Shown piece after piece: positions 24,091-37,325 of a stretch of 64,000 nucleotides of DNA. The stretch lies in NCBI GenBank assembly GCA_034769895.1, contig CM068367.1, positions 351,293,111 to 351,357,110 on the forward strand. The letters are read 5' to 3'. Numbering within the stretch: the first letter of the stretch is position 1; each line of letters opens with the position of its first letter. The notes under the pieces are model-generated. The model was given only the letters and a program-made list of their open reading frames with translations, had not been told where the DNA came from and made no database searches. Made by a program: the position numbers and the translations under genes. The DNA comes from Magicicada septendecula (taxonomy: Eukaryota; Arthropoda; Insecta; Hemiptera; Cicadidae).

Positions 24091-25779
24091 AAACCCCTTT
24101 GAAAATAATGATTGAAGATTCCTTGACCTGGTTCGCAAACGGTTTGTTTATTTTCTTTGTTTTTATTTGACGGTCTTGACGAAAGTTAGTGTTTTGTATC
24201 GCCAAAAAATCTGGGCACAGTTGGATGGCAGACAGTTAATTCAAAACAAGCTACAAAGAATGACGTCATGTAATGAGGGTAAATTAGTCTAACTGCAGAA
24301 ATATCTGTACAGACGTACACATGAATAACAAGCCAGAAACGGTGACGTATACTAAGCTTTTCTTCCATTGCTTGCACTTTAGAAACTAACATAATACGTT
24401 GTTTTTAAAACCCAGATTTTATAATCTGTAAGTCAACCATGCAAAAGTGTTTTTCTTTACTTATTCAACTCATTAAGTATAACAGAAGCTTATATAGCTA
24501 ACATATCTTGCCACTTTTTGTACAATATGTGACTTCTTTTACAATGCATGATTTTTCATAAAAATCCTATATACTAAAAATTTCCGAAGACATATAGTAT
24601 TCCTTTCTTACAATATTACTTCAGGAATTGTGGATGGGCATATTATGGATACGTCAAATCGTTCGCGTTCCTTTTTCATAAAAGCTACTTTTTTGTGTGC
24701 AAGTCTAGTTTTAATGTCTTCGGTAGATCATAATATTCTGGAGTCATAACACTCCTTTAACACTGAAATCTGGAGAAAAAATTGGATGGTCACAGAAATT
24801 AGATATTCTGAAGAGCTTTAATTCTGTGATTTTCGCTTGCCTTCTTCACTCTACAACATTGGCTACCTAGTAAAGTCATTTGATTGTAAAGTCAGTTTCT
24901 TACCCCAAGGGCAAGACGGGTTTCTGATCATCTATAATCGCTCATTCGCTGTCTTAGAAGGTCGTTAGTACTTGACCCTCCATATTCCAGGAGGTATTCG
25001 TTCATACTCTCCCACCTCAAGATTAACGGAATTCCGCGGAGACCTTAGCATAACCCAAGAGGCTGTTCTGGTAGGCTATTCACAACTGGTTCAGCGAGGC
25101 GCAAATAACTGTACCGGTAGTGCATGAAGCGAGCCAATGTTTTGGATATCGCGGTGAATCAAGGCATTGCTTAAACGGTCGAGGTTTCCTCACTCATGGA
25201 GCTGTCTTTAGATCAAATCCTTGTTTTATACCAAGTCAAAACTAAGTATTCTATTGAGTGAGATGCTAGGACGTGTCCTCATGGATGAAACCTGAACTCA
25301 TTCCAAGCTATCAGTGTCTTTCCCGAATTATTGGCCGCGATATCATGATCCAGTAGTCGCAGTAGTCGTAGCATGCTGACCTTCTGAAGAGACCGTTAAA
25401 AACTAGTTCGTAGCCGGAACTAGATACGTTTCCTCGTATCGAATTCCTTCTGTATTGATGAGGAAGTGATGTTGTTCTTGCATCTTCGTCCTCACTGGAA
25501 CTTTCAGACAATCTTGAGTCCTCCAGAGGAGGAAGCCGAATTCCAGGGGGGCTGTGTTTCGAACAAGAGTTTAATTCCAACCATTTCGCGTACAAACCTC
25601 GACAAAAAGATAAAAACAAGGTAGATAAGTAGAAAACTTCCTTCTGCTTCCTGTCAGTAACGTGCCTGAACCCGATTCTAGGAATGAAATCGGCTCATTG
25701 GGCTCCGACTCAGAAAGACACCTGGTCGGAGTAATGTCTTCCTGAACAAGGAATATTTTTCCTGGTTGCGATGTTTAAG

Positions 25780-26380
25780 ACGTTATCCCGGTCCGATAGC
25801 AGGATAAAAATGCTACAAATGAAAACGACCTCTGGCTCGTCAGTCTTATTTTTGTCCTGCCAAAAGTGTTCAAACGTCTTCTATACCCTTACTAGGTCAC
25901 CTTCGAGATCCTGACATCTCGATTCCTGAGCAGTTGGGTTTCTACTCTGTCCATTTCACTACTTATCTACTGGCGGAAGGCATAGCAGACACCGATGCGA
26001 TGACAATCGGTCCCATGTCATTGAGGCGTATTTAACATGAGTGCAAACCTTGGAAAGTCCCACTGTCGAATTGCGACTTTCATTTTATTGTTAACTTTCT
26101 GGCTGTGAGTTTCTATTGTGTGAGAATTTACAAAGTCATATTCTTCGAATCTTCGAAGAGTCATATTACTGCGTTTCTCAAGAGAGCGTCATAGACTCCC
26201 TCTTGCCCTCCATCTACTCAAAATCAAGATTTCGCGGACGACACGCCAGTTTATATCTTCAATAGTAGCATCGACAGGGTGATATGCTACTGCAGTGACA
26301 GTTCGATAATTTGTTAACTGAAGTGACAAATAAAAAAATTACAGTTGTCACTCCAGCCTGTAACAAATGCGGCTAAGATT
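25780..26380 (+). pseudogene. Decayed Jockey-type LINE reverse transcriptase
   Basis: 25907-25942 reads DPDISIPEQLGF, matching the 'IPEQFGF' block of Jockey-clade reverse transcriptases, and runs on as YSVHFTTYLLAEGIA in place of the usual RPGHSTTHQLLR. At 26225 the frame reads QDFADDTPVYIF, the catalytic A-D-D box. Between and around these blocks are stops and frameshifts. Jockey elements copy themselves by target-primed reverse transcription; this copy cannot. The less AT-rich flanks (24900-25780 and 26450-26720) may be further pieces of the same element but carry no recognised motif. Confidence 0.75.
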
Positions 26381-26797
26381 ATTGTGTAACTATTCTTCAT
26401 GTGTCGTAAAAAACGTAATGTCAGACAGTCAGACCTTACGTGGATAGTTTTGCGACCTGGTTTGTTTACATTGTCCGGGTCGATGCCCGATGAACGCCAT
26501 GTTCAAACAGTGTAGGAGGTCGTTTGTTCGGCACAAGGAGTTGGGTTGCGGTTCCCCTCGGCACGACGGACGTGCAAGAGAGGAGTTCGTAAATTGCTCC
26601 TGCCTGACTCCATGCCAGAGGCGCCGCTCTGTGGCTCCCGTAAGGTTACCCTCATGATCTTAGACCGGCAGTGGCGGGGGTGGCGGCCACCTTCAAGACT
26701 TTAACACCCTGTGTTCGGTCTCTGGAAGCTTTTGCAGACTTTGCTTGTAAATGTTAAAAGCTCCGAACTATTCCTTCACAGCTGGTCTCACCATATA

Positions 26798-26832
26798 CCA
26801 GTAACCGCTGTTGCCGCCGGCAACAGTACTGG
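26798..26832. repeat. GC-rich hairpin
   Basis: CTGTTGCC (26808-26815) and GGCAACAG (26819-26826) pair perfectly, extended outside by CCAGTA/TACTGG. It lies just upstream of a possible short inverted-repeat element sharing the GTTGCCGG word. Confidence 0.7.
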
Positions 26833-26938
26833 AAATAAGAGAAAATAATATTAATTATAGTACAGAATAAATACTTTAGTTACTAAATAATTTGAAATTA
26901 GAAAAATATAAGTAGGGACACTTGAAGAAAAGCGTTTG

Positions 26939-27303
26939 TACCGTCTTGTGTTGCCGGCTCAGACATCGGCAATGTTTTACTGCGTACAGTCATTGACCTC
27001 GTAGTAGTTGTCACTGTACAAACTTGGGGGGGGGTGTCCACCCAATGTGTTGCCGCTGTATAAACCGGCAAATCGCTCAGTTAGCAGCGTTTTCGGAACT
27101 ACGTGCAGCAGTTACTACATACCTATTTGTGTTTTGTTCGTTTAGTCATGTGTTTCTCTGTTTGTCTTTATTATTTTTAATTCGATTATTTGTGTTCTGA
27201 TAGAAAAGGCTCTAAAAAGAACACTTGGTACAAGAAAACATTCGAATTAATTCTTAGGTTAAGTTTTAGTCCTATCACAACCGGCAACACGTCTTATGTA
27301 CCT
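26939..27303. mobile_element. Possible short non-autonomous element with inverted ends
   Basis: GTACCGTCTTGTGTTGCCGG at 26939-26958 is an imperfect inverse of CCGGCAACACGTCTTATGTAC at 27283-27303. Inside, GTTGCCG and CCGGCAA recur at 27050-27075. There is no coding capacity. A MITE-like element is inferred; target-site duplications were not recognised. Confidence 0.3.
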
Positions 27304-28161
27304 ACGCCACGCCACTGGCATATACTGTCTAGATCCAGGTGATTATACATATGCTCTTGACACATACTATACTAAACAGATTTAGTACGATAGCCGACGT
27401 AGGCTAAGTTAGAAAAATTGTTCTACTTGGACAGGACTTTTGAGATATGAGATCCTCAATGTAACTCTCAGGATCCTCATGGTTCCCGAGATCACACGCA
27501 AACCGCACACTCGAAATCATGTATGGACTGCATGCTACTTTCCTGAGGATGACATCACAGTTGCTGTCCAAAAGTAGAGTCGGATAGGAACAATGCAGTT
27601 ACATCTGAAAGCTAGAAATCTCGAAAATAAACTCCAAACGACTCTCCGAAGTATATATGATAACATCCTATAATTATAGCAACTCTTTAATTTGTGAAAA
27701 TAGTGTAAAGAAGTTTGACAAACTCGAGTACCTGGTATTTGAAGAAGGGGAAACAAAACTGACTTAATTGCAAAAAACACTGTATCAGAGGAGGCCCATT
27801 GGAAACATCAAAGACAAAGAAATAGGTTATTGCAATAAACATATAAAAATTAATATTTACTGAAACGATATGATTACAGCAACATGTATATGCATATCTT
27901 CTCCATTTCCAATGATCAATTTTGTCTGAACATATTTCAGTAACTATTATTTCCCGAGTTTATTATTTGTGTCATCACCATAATTATATTATAAGGGCCA
28001 TCACAATTCCTCTTGTAGTTGTATACGGTTTACTTCTACTTTTTTATACTTACAAGACATTAGCAGTAAATAGCTTTGACCTTTCTAACCTGCGATCTTC
28101 AATGCATATTCTGAAAGGATTTTTTTCATGATATATATTGTCTATTACAATTTCAGTTTCT

Positions 28162-28377
28162 GGTTAATCATTTACTGTATTCACAAGAAGGCGATAAATT
28201 ATGGAAACATTGAATGCTGTCTTCTTTGTATCTTTAAATTATAGGCTATAATTGGAGTAACTGAAGATAAAATGCTTAATAATTTTACACATGTACGTGG
28301 AAGGCAAAGTAAACCATGTTGTTTACAACTGTGTGTCACCAACGTTACTGGCACGTTTTCCTCGCTTAGGTAGTAGT
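28162..28377. repeat. 216-bp dispersed repeat, copy 1
   Basis: About 90% similar in direct orientation to 29733-29945, beginning TGGTTAATCATTTACTGT and ending CGCTTAGGTAGT. Copy 1 contains TAGGCTA (28242-28248) where copy 2 has plain TA. No promoter boxes or coding capacity; a MITE or SINE fragment is possible. Confidence 0.7.
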
Positions 28378-29732
28378 ACTGTAAACAATTATATGCTTAT
28401 AGTTACTGCAGGAATGACAATGGTAGAAAGGGAACTGATATAACATGTGTATACTTGAATTTTGTTGGGGGGGGGGAGGACTGTGTTCCACCACTGCTCA
28501 TCGGAACCTTTGTCGCATTACAGCTTCCCTAAGGGACTCTTATATCCAGTCGCTACCCAACCGCAAACCAAATTCGTTTTCCAGGTAAAGGCTAGGAAAA
28601 ATCACCGCTTTCCGTCCGCCGGATACGTGGCAGCCAGCAGGACTGGAGTCCCCCTCCTTAAAAGGAAACTAATGAACTTGGCCGTTGTTATATGCAAAGA
28701 CACAACGTTGCCCAGCGGGGCCCTCGAGGTGGCGGCGTTTCGGTACCCAGACAAGCGAACGATGGGGGTCAATCGCCGCACTCGAGTCAGGTACAAGTCC
28801 GGCAGTGCAGGTTTGCACAGATCCGAAACCTCCCAACCCAAACCTCAGGTCGCGCTTCCCAACGCTGGACGCACGCTTTATTCCGATCATCAGCCCTGAT
28901 ACTGCTCCGTAAGGCAACGTGCTCCAGGGTGGGGTGGCGGAAAGAGAGGAAGCCACCGGTAATTAGCGGTATAGGCCCATCTCACAACCACCCTAAAGCT
29001 CAGCGTGGGCTCAGCCAGCCACGTGAACTTGTAACAAGTGTAAACAGTTGGTTAGGGCCGAAGCCCCACAGAACCCACCACCTCCCCTCGGGCTCGCAAG
29101 TCACGCTTATTATGTTATTCTGTCTCCAGGCTTTCCCTTACATGTCTTCCATCTTGGTTACATTGAAACAAGTTATTATTTGTTCGCACCTCTGATCAAC
29201 TCTAGGTCCCGTCTCCTTTTAGATGTTTTGGAGGCGACCCTCATCCTGTTAGACTATTCCTCGGCCCTCTTTGTGTCTTCCTACTTTCCGGGCAAAAAAA
29301 GTATACATGAATTATCGGGAGAGTGTTGCCACTCAACCGTAGCCCCTATACCAGACCCGTTACAGCTCGCCACAACCGGGGAAGAGAACTGGGAAAATTC
29401 CCCGCTCTCCGTCCGCCGGATACGTCCGCGAGAGGGTCTGGAGACCAATAATCTTAGGTCTGGAGATACGAGGAGACTAATAATCTTAGCCGCTACGTTA
29501 TGTGAGACCACGCATAGCCGCACAAAACGCATCGTTGCCCAGCGGAGGCCTTGAGGAGGTGCCGTTTCGGTACCTAAACACGCGCGAACGGTGGGGGCCA
29601 GCCACAGCACTCGAGTCGGGTACAGGCTCGCAGCAGCGCATGACTTTAAGTCTGATTAGAACTTAATTATTTGTAAAAATCTCCAAGATCTGTCGGAGTA
29701 AATGTGTTTAAATAACCGCTGTTGTTTGGTTA

Positions 29733-29945
29733 ATCATTTACTGTATTCACAAGAAGGCGATGCATTATGGAAGCATTGAATGCTATCTTCTTTGTATCTG
29801 TAAATTATATTATTGGAGTAAATGAAGATAAAGCGCTTAATAATTTTTACACGACAAGTACGTGAAAGCCGTAGTAAACCATGTTGTTTACAACTGTGTG
29901 TCACCTACGTTACAGGCACGATTTCTTCGCTTAGGTAGTTGCCTC
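29733..29945. repeat. 216-bp dispersed repeat, copy 2
   Basis: Second copy of the 28162-28377 repeat. It separates AATAACCGC from CAACTTCTGAAGAC, which lie almost adjacent at 30654-30680, so it is probably an insertion into the mosaic. Confidence 0.65.
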
Positions 29946-30669
29946 TTTCAACTTCTGAAGACGACCACAGACTCAACATCGAGACTCGAGCTGCGCTTCC
30001 CTAATGCTGGACGTACGCTTTGTCCCAATTATCAGTCCTGAAACCACCGAAAATCGGATAGCCCCGCGTTCCGTAAGGCAGCGTACGCCAGGGTGGGGTT
30101 CTCGGAAAGGGAAAGGCCACCGGTAATCAGTGGTATAGCCCATCCCATGACCATTTCCGGGCCGTAACCCAGGACCTACCTAGCTGGGCTCAGCCAGCCA
30201 CACGGGGTTTCCCTGCGTGGCCCTCTCCCACCGTGCAGGGGCGTTCCGCGCGCCGACCTCAGCGCTACTAGACTTCACCGCACATGATCTCGGCTAGGAC
30301 CACTGGGGCAGGGGTGGTTTCCTAGTGCAGCTACTTGCCAGGGACTGGACAACCGTGGTTACCGTTCGCATGACACCCACCTTGGCCCGGCTAATCGGCC
30401 CCAATTCCAGCCGATTTTGTCGGTTCTCCCCCGGGCCAATGATGAGGCGGCGGGTGTCAGGTGGGGAGAGCAAAGTCCGGAGCCACCGGGAATGGCGGTA
30501 TAGGCTCGTCCTATGTTGCCCCCAGGGGGTCGAAACTCCCAGCCCTCCACCCTCGGGGGGAAAAAGAGTATACAATGGGAATTGACCTTAAGTATAATTA
30601 GAACTTAATTATTTGTCAAAATCTCCAAGACCTGTCGGAGTAAATGTGTTTAAATAACCGCCATTCACA

Positions 30670-30713
30670 ACTTCTGAAGACGGCCACAGACGTTTGGGAT
30701 CGAAAGGTCAAGT
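30670..30713 (+). ncRNA. Hammerhead-like motif at the end of the GC-rich mosaic
   Basis: ACTT (30670-30673), CTGAAGA (30674-30680), an extra C, an imperfect stem II with CCA/TGG, GAAA (30702-30705), then GGTC with predicted cleavage after 30709, and AAGT (30710-30713) pairing perfectly with ACTT. Stem III (AGGT) has lost its C-G pair, so it is likely impaired. A partial second copy starts at 29952. Confidence 0.4.
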
Positions 30714-30760
30714 AAAAACGTTGGAGGTAATCCGGCCCCGGCGACGTTAACCTATCGTGT

Positions 30761-33700
30761 AGGAGTTTTTAAAAAATACAAGAAATTTTGTCGTAGGCGT
30801 GTTTGTTGGTTACTTTTGCAAGAATTGTGGGGTGTTGTACGTCGATTGTTATTGGTATCTCTGAAAAATTACAATTTTCAGTCTCATATTTTAATATTTT
30901 GTGATCTTAGGAATAATGAAAATATTTGTATGGTTAAAAATTTAAATTTGGCCGTTAAAATGTATGTCTACTTTCCAGTCGCACACAACTAACATCTAGA
31001 AGTTGTAAGTACACGCAACCGTAAACCAGATAAAACGCTGCAGCACTGTGTTCAGCATTTACGTTTCCAACTTCCTTTATCACTTTTATTATTGTCAGTT
31101 GAATAGTATATTAAACAGATTAATAGTATTTATTGAGACTGGTCAAGCAAATAAATAACTGAAGACTGAAATACGGAATGAAGAAACAAAAACACATAAA
31201 AATTAGATTTTCGTCCAATCTTATTGAAATAGACTATTACAAATACCACGAGAAACTTTCGATTTGTTTTTGTTATAACACCAATCACTTGACAAATAAG
31301 ATTAACGTTCTTCAGTGTACTATTATTAACTATTTGTAAATAAAGATGTAAAATAAATCGTAGTAAACCAATAATATTCCTATTTTTAACATAATTTAGA
31401 ACCTTGTTAATTAAAATTGAATTCAATGTCTTCTGTCCGAAATTCTGAATTCATCGAATATGATTAACAAAATTTAACCTTGCAAATGCGCTGACAACCA
31501 ATAACAGCGCTCTGTTCAGTGTGGGTTCTGAAGTCTGTACACAGTTGTCGGGCATTCAGCCTAGCCTGGACAAGACATGTATCATACTTATTTAAGGAAA
31601 GAAAATCACATTAAATAGACTGGTTTCGGTACCGTTTTTTAACTATAAACTAATTCATGTAATGTCTGCTGCCCAAACTAAATAACTCCTTCTTGATTAT
31701 CGTTAACCGAAAGTGTGGTTCGTCAACAGGTAAACTAATCTTTCTAACGTTGACATGAATGGCATGTGTGGGTTCCCAAATTGTATTAATGCAAGTTGTG
31801 ATTATATTGGGAATGATAAGTTTTGATGTTATTTGGCGTTGTTTCAACTTTTCTAACTATTCAGGTCCTATTACTAAGGTACTAAAACCGTATACATACA
31901 ATTCTACGGTATGTGTGCCACTAAATATTACTAGTGACTAAGTAGTGAAGTAGTGACGTTTCCTGTTCTATTGCTCATGCGGTATGAGTTTACTTTGTTC
32001 CACTCCATGTTTTGTCATTACACAATTTACGCATTTCCTTACTGCTGTTTAATCACTGAGATGAGTAGATTTCATTTTGTTCTTCAAATGCATCATTGTC
32101 GTGAGGGCATAACATTGTAAATAAGATAACTGAGGTTACTGTTATCTTATTAAACGTTATCTTATTGTATTAAATAGCTGTTGAGATTTAATGACGGGGA
32201 TGCTAACTTACAGTTCTGGAAATTACTTTTAATTTATGTGAACTATTTCCCGCAATAGCTGTTTGTGTTATTGAATAGCTCTTTAATTACTGAATGACCC
32301 ATCCATTTATAAAAAAAGTATGTGTTATATATCATACGTCTGTGTATGTGTGTGTGTTTTAAGAGGCTAAGTAAGAGACATACGAATAACACAAACAACT
32401 TAAATAGTGCATAAAAATAATTCTCTCGTGTAAAGAGTTCATGACGAGAGCAGTACGTCTAACCTTAGTTCCAGGATACTTTTTGCAATTCGTGGAAAAA
32501 CAATTTGGTAAACGTGTTTAAAGTAGCGCAGGCGTTAAAGCGTTCAACGTTATTTTCTATTTTGAAACATGTTTACATCTCTGAACACATTCGGTTGTGC
32601 TGTTATAAGAAAAATGACATTTTCTACTTTAATCCGAATTCTTTAACTAATTTTATACTAAAACGAATACTTATATTAATTTGATTAATGTATTTTATAG
32701 TTTAGTAATTAATGTATTATCTCTGTATAAACGTTATTACTATCACACACACACGGCAGATTTTAAAAATGTATTTTCTATATATGCCAGACATGAACTA
32801 TATTAAGACCATATTTTGTTTGGTAAGAATTATTTATAAGAATTATTAAGAATATTTTTTAATTTTAACGTCTGATTTAAAATAATAGACCTGTGAGATT
32901 ATGGCGATGTAAAAAGTATGTTTACGTGATTATAAGAGTAGAAAAAAAAATCATCTTAAATTGCGACACACTACTTGTGTATGAAACAATAAGGCTTATT
33001 ATATTAGAAATACCTTGTAATACAGACGGGACATGGAACTGGACGGGAAACAGCGTCTATAAATAATGACTAGATTCCAATGTACAGCTGCGAGCTGCGT
33101 TCTGCTTTTTTTCAAACAAATAGTTTCGTCAGGACAGAAATAAAGTGCCCAATGAAATATGAATATTGTGTCCTTGCAGACACCGTATTTTTGTAGCAAT
33201 GTTGCAAACTATGGAAGGAACAAAAGAATTATGTTGTTTCCGCTAATGAGTTTTAGTGTACTACTTGCAAAGATCATGTTAAATGAAGTATCTAGTAAAG
33301 TTAACATTTATTAACAAAAAAAAAAGATATAAGTAAAGTTATAATTTATGTAAAAAATATTACATTCAATAAACAAATTATTGAAAGTTGTGTTAGTGTA
33401 TTTTTTGTATTGTTTTGTTTACTATGTAAAATGCGCTAAATTGAATTATGTGTGTAATTTTTATCTTCCTACAATAAAATAAAAAATTCTGTAATATTAA
33501 TGTTTCTTTTAACAAATGTTTAGTTTATTTTTTAACAAATGAAGTGGGAGGAAGCGCTAATTTGGAATTATGATGCTGTATCTGGGTCAGTGAATCAGCG
33601 AATCTTTCAACGAAAGAAACTTGGCAATGTTGAGAATGTTGAAATTCTAAGCGAAGAGCAGAGACTGTTTAATATAGGGAACATTGAGGCCATTCCTCTA

Positions 33701-34664
33701 ATATATTTGTTGTGGACAACATGCCTAGTGTTTAAAAACTGACTACAGTTATGACAACTTAAATGCTTCTTATAAAGGAGGTGGGGATCATTTTTGGCAT
33801 TGTGCTCCTGTTTCCATTTGGTTAATTTCGCTCGTCTGTCTTAGAGCTCATCTGTATTACCCAACTTCAACAACCCTTGCACGACTTTTACTCTATTAGT
33901 TGCAGTTCGGTTATACATTACTATTTTTATTATAAATGGGGGAGTGGTAGAATAACCCAGAATACAGCATTATATGAATAAATAAATAAATAAGTCTAAG
34001 CCTTTTATTCCCGATATACTCGGCACTGGAATAATATCAGGAAACTTATTCAAAATAATTTTTTTTAAATTTAATGTGTCTTATATAACAAATAATGATG
34101 TGGCGAGTAAGTTACATAAATTCAACCACATAGACGGGCCAATCAGGAGAACTCTAAAATCAACAACATGTATAGAAACATGCCTGATGTTCTAGAAGGT
34201 GATGGCCTTGATGCCCCTCCTAATACTTCTCTATGAATCTGAGAACTGGAACGAAATCCCATGTCATTCTTATTCAAGCGGCAGAAATGAGATTTCTCAG
34301 GAACACTTTAAGATCGTAGAAGAAATACAGGTATACGGCAGGACTTGGTTTACGGAATTTTTGGCTTATGATGATTACGGAATTCTTCCATGTTGATGGT
34401 GATTAATCGTTATAATTCTACTTTTGTCATAAATTGTTGTGGCTTGTCGGTGACTCCACTTATGTCATTTACGTTTTGATATGACGGTGACGCCGTAATG
34501 CCTTGTAAAATGACAAGTGGCTCGCGAACAACCTAAGACAACGCTGAACTTATAAAAATTCTCTTATTAGCATGCAGTAATATGTGATTTTAATAGGATT
34601 TAATAATACGATAATTTTTTTTTAAGTAAAAGTTTTGTTACATCTATGTTCCATAAGGAAATAG
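30761..34664. other. AT-rich non-coding DNA
   Basis: No gene, element end or strong motif recognised. Short open frames (for example 31130-31426 minus and 33539-33742 plus) lack any family resemblance or splice support. Confidence 0.55.
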
Positions 34665-35520
34665 AAGTATGGTGATGGCGAAAAAACTCGTGTTCGAGAT
34701 AAGGGCTGATTCTGATTTTACTACCCTCAAAACATGAAGAAAAGTTATTTTTCGAAAAGTGTCTGTATGTAGATTTTTTTCTATTGCAAACTATAACTGG
34801 CGCAAATTCAAACAGAATCAAATAATTTTTTTTAGACCTGCCTGAGTTGTAGAGGACTCAAGGCCTATTGATTTTGGTGAAGATCGGTTAAGGAGAACGG
34901 GTAGTTTACCTGCAACGTTTTACGTTTTGACAAGTGTAAAGTACTTGAAAATTAATTTAAACTTTTTCAAACAATGGTAATTGCTAAACATCGGTATGGA
35001 GAACCATACATGACTTCCATGTTGTAAGATTTATTTTTAAAATAATTTACTTGAATTCGGTTCGATAATTTCTAGCAAGAAGCAGAGCTAGATATGGTGA
35101 CAAAACATCAAATAAGTGGATGCTTGAGTTCTGAAGAAATGACGTATCAGCTAAAATGGTACTCTCATGTCAGGTGGGTGAAGACTATCCTCAACCTTCG
35201 TGAGGAGGACTGTACTTCTGGATAAAATGTTTGTAGGTCGAACGAAGAGCTGGCCAAAGGGAGCTGTAATCTGATTCCTGTAATGAAATTGGACTCTCGC
35301 TGCGAGTTATCGGCCGAGGACGAATGATGTCTATAGTGTTTGAATTTGCGGCAGTTATCATTTGCCATAGAAAAAATTCTACACACAGACACTTTTCGAA
35401 AAATGAATTTTCTTCACGTTTTGAGGGTAGTACAATCAGAATCAGCACTTATCTCGAACACGAGTTTTTTCGCCATCACCATACTTCCATTTCCTTATGG
35501 AACATGGAAGTAAAAATAAA
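34665..35520. repeat. Unknown repeat: one full unit plus part of an inverted second copy
   Basis: Unit 1 on the plus strand runs about 34985-35520. Its last part (35335-35510) is repeated in inverse orientation at 34665-34815, and its first part (34985-35325) in inverse orientation at 36880-37325. The inverse copies would form one unit on the minus strand, broken at the sequence TAGTGTT/TTTGAATTTG. Both copies keep short open frames with the block YLEHEFFRHHHTSISLWN, but I do not recognise a protein. Confidence 0.6.
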
Positions 35521-35681
35521 ATAATTTTGTTGCCAGGCAATAAAATTATAATTTTTCTTTTTAATTTAAATCATGTAAGAGTGAAAATATATCGTTCCTG
35601 GCAGGCAAGCATATCTCAATTATGTAATGTTTACGTTTCCAAAGTTTTATTATTGTGATTACCGCAATAAAAAGGCAGGCA

Positions 35682-35950
<269 letters not shown>

Positions 35951-35977
35951 TCGTGTTATTTCTGGCCTCACTCATGT

Positions 35978-36309
35978 TTATTTTCTTACGTTTGCGCGTT
36001 TTTTAAGTGGAAAGTGCCGAAATCCACACGAACACAACGCGTGGAAGCCGAAAAGGTGTCCAGCGTGGACAGCGATTTGCTTGCTGTGGATCGCTGGCCA
36101 GTGTAACCGCACGTGTTCATAGACAGACTTTTCATCTTTAGGGAATGAACCCTCTGCAAGATGCTCAGTGTCCATGAGAGACTTCGGAGCGCTCCTTCTT
36201 TTCCGCGTGTTTGTTCTGTGAAACGTACACTGTAGATTCGCAGCTTTACTCTGAGCAACGCTCCATAGGGAATATTGAAAATTTGTATCCACGGTGTACC
36301 CTCGTACAC
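35978..36309 (-). other. Unrecognised GC-richer open region
   Basis: Two overlapping minus-strand frames of 104 and 107 codons are open between the CA array and the inverted repeat copy. Base composition is less AT-rich than the flanks. Neither product is recognised and no splice signals stand out. It could be an exon or part of a mobile element. Confidence 0.2.
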
Positions 36310-36879
36310 ACTAAAACCTGGTCTGATGTTTTGATTACGGACCTCATAATATTAAAACTTTGGAAACTTAAGGACTACTTAATGGAGATCAAACATTAAC
36401 TTTTACAAGCCATTAATTTTATGCATATTTTAAAGCAATAAATGTTTTAATAAATTAATACAATCTGTGTACTTATTCTATTATGATATAAGAATTACAA
36501 ACTAATATGTGCATGTGTGTATGTATGAAAAATATATAAATATTTTTCTCTTCTGGAAAATTGTTTGCCCCTCCTGGAAAATATTTTCACCTCCCTGATG
36601 GCTAGTTATTTACTAGCCTGTGTGGCATATAGCGTTATGACTTGGATCAGAATGGTGGATGTTAAACAGAAGACACAAAAGTATTAAGGAAGAAAATTTG
36701 CTTCCTTAATACAAACGTTTGCTAGACACAAACGTTTTGCTGAGAAATTTATAATTAAACGGGTGAACAGAATCGTCGTTCAGGAAATCAGAAGACGAAT
36801 GGAAAGAAAGAATGACTCGATTTTAAAAAAGAAAAATGACGAGTATAGTATTGACAGGAAAGACTTTATAACACTATAG

Positions 36880-37325
36880 ACATCATTCACCATAGGCCGA
36901 TAACTCGCAGCGAGAGTTCAATTTCATTACAGGAATCAAATAACAGCTCCCTTTGGCCAGCTCTTCGTTCAACCTGCAAACATTTTATCCAAAAGTACAG
37001 TCCTTCCTCACGAAGGTTGAGGATAGTCTTCACCCACCTGACATGGGGGTACCATTTTAGCTGATACGTAATTTCTTCAGAACTCAAGCATCCACTTATT
37101 TGAAGTTTTGTCACCATATCTAGCTCTGCTTCTTGTTTATATGTGTACTACGTTATTGGTAACAAAGAAGTTTCTACGGAAATATTCCATTCAATTTGTC
37201 AAACATAAAACTCTATTTACTAGGTGGGGGATATTTTTTTAGAAATTATCGAACCGAATGCAAGTAAATTATTTTAAATATAAATCTTAGAACATGGATG
37301 CCATCTATGGTTCTCCATACCGATT
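36880..37325 (-). repeat. Inverse copy of the 34985-35325 repeat segment
   Basis: The minus strand matches 34985-35325 with roughly 85-90% identity, including ATGGTGACAAAA and CGCTGCGAGTTATCGGCC. About 130 extra bases (37130-37255) interrupt it. The minus frame 37117-36887 (block SGCLSSEEITYQLKWYPHVR) is open but unrecognised. Confidence 0.7.

Larger units (their letters stand above)
28440..30760. mobile_element. GC-rich retroelement mosaic
   Basis: The block is far more GC-rich than the rest of the window and is built of repeated pieces: 28600-28810 resembles 29390-29635, 28830-29040 resembles 29985-30215, 29643-29725 resembles 30585-30665, and a GCCACCGG..GCGGTATAG word occurs three times (about 28953, 30117, 30481). 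Several open frames of 100-170 codons on both strands reflect base composition and repeat pairs rather than a recognisable protein. A hammerhead-like motif closes the block at 30670, so I infer untranslated or 5' parts of a PLE-like retroelement, copied several times and interrupted by the 216-bp repeat. Confidence 0.45.

Noticed and set aside
25311-25619. Minus frame of 102 codons with an acidic Ser-rich stretch
   Set aside because: It lies opposite a decayed LINE-like region with no splice or family support; probably the antisense of the relic.
28462-29610. Open frames of 95-168 codons on both strands in the GC-rich block
   Set aside because: High GC content removes stop codons and the frames overlap on both strands; no domain or splice pattern favours one.
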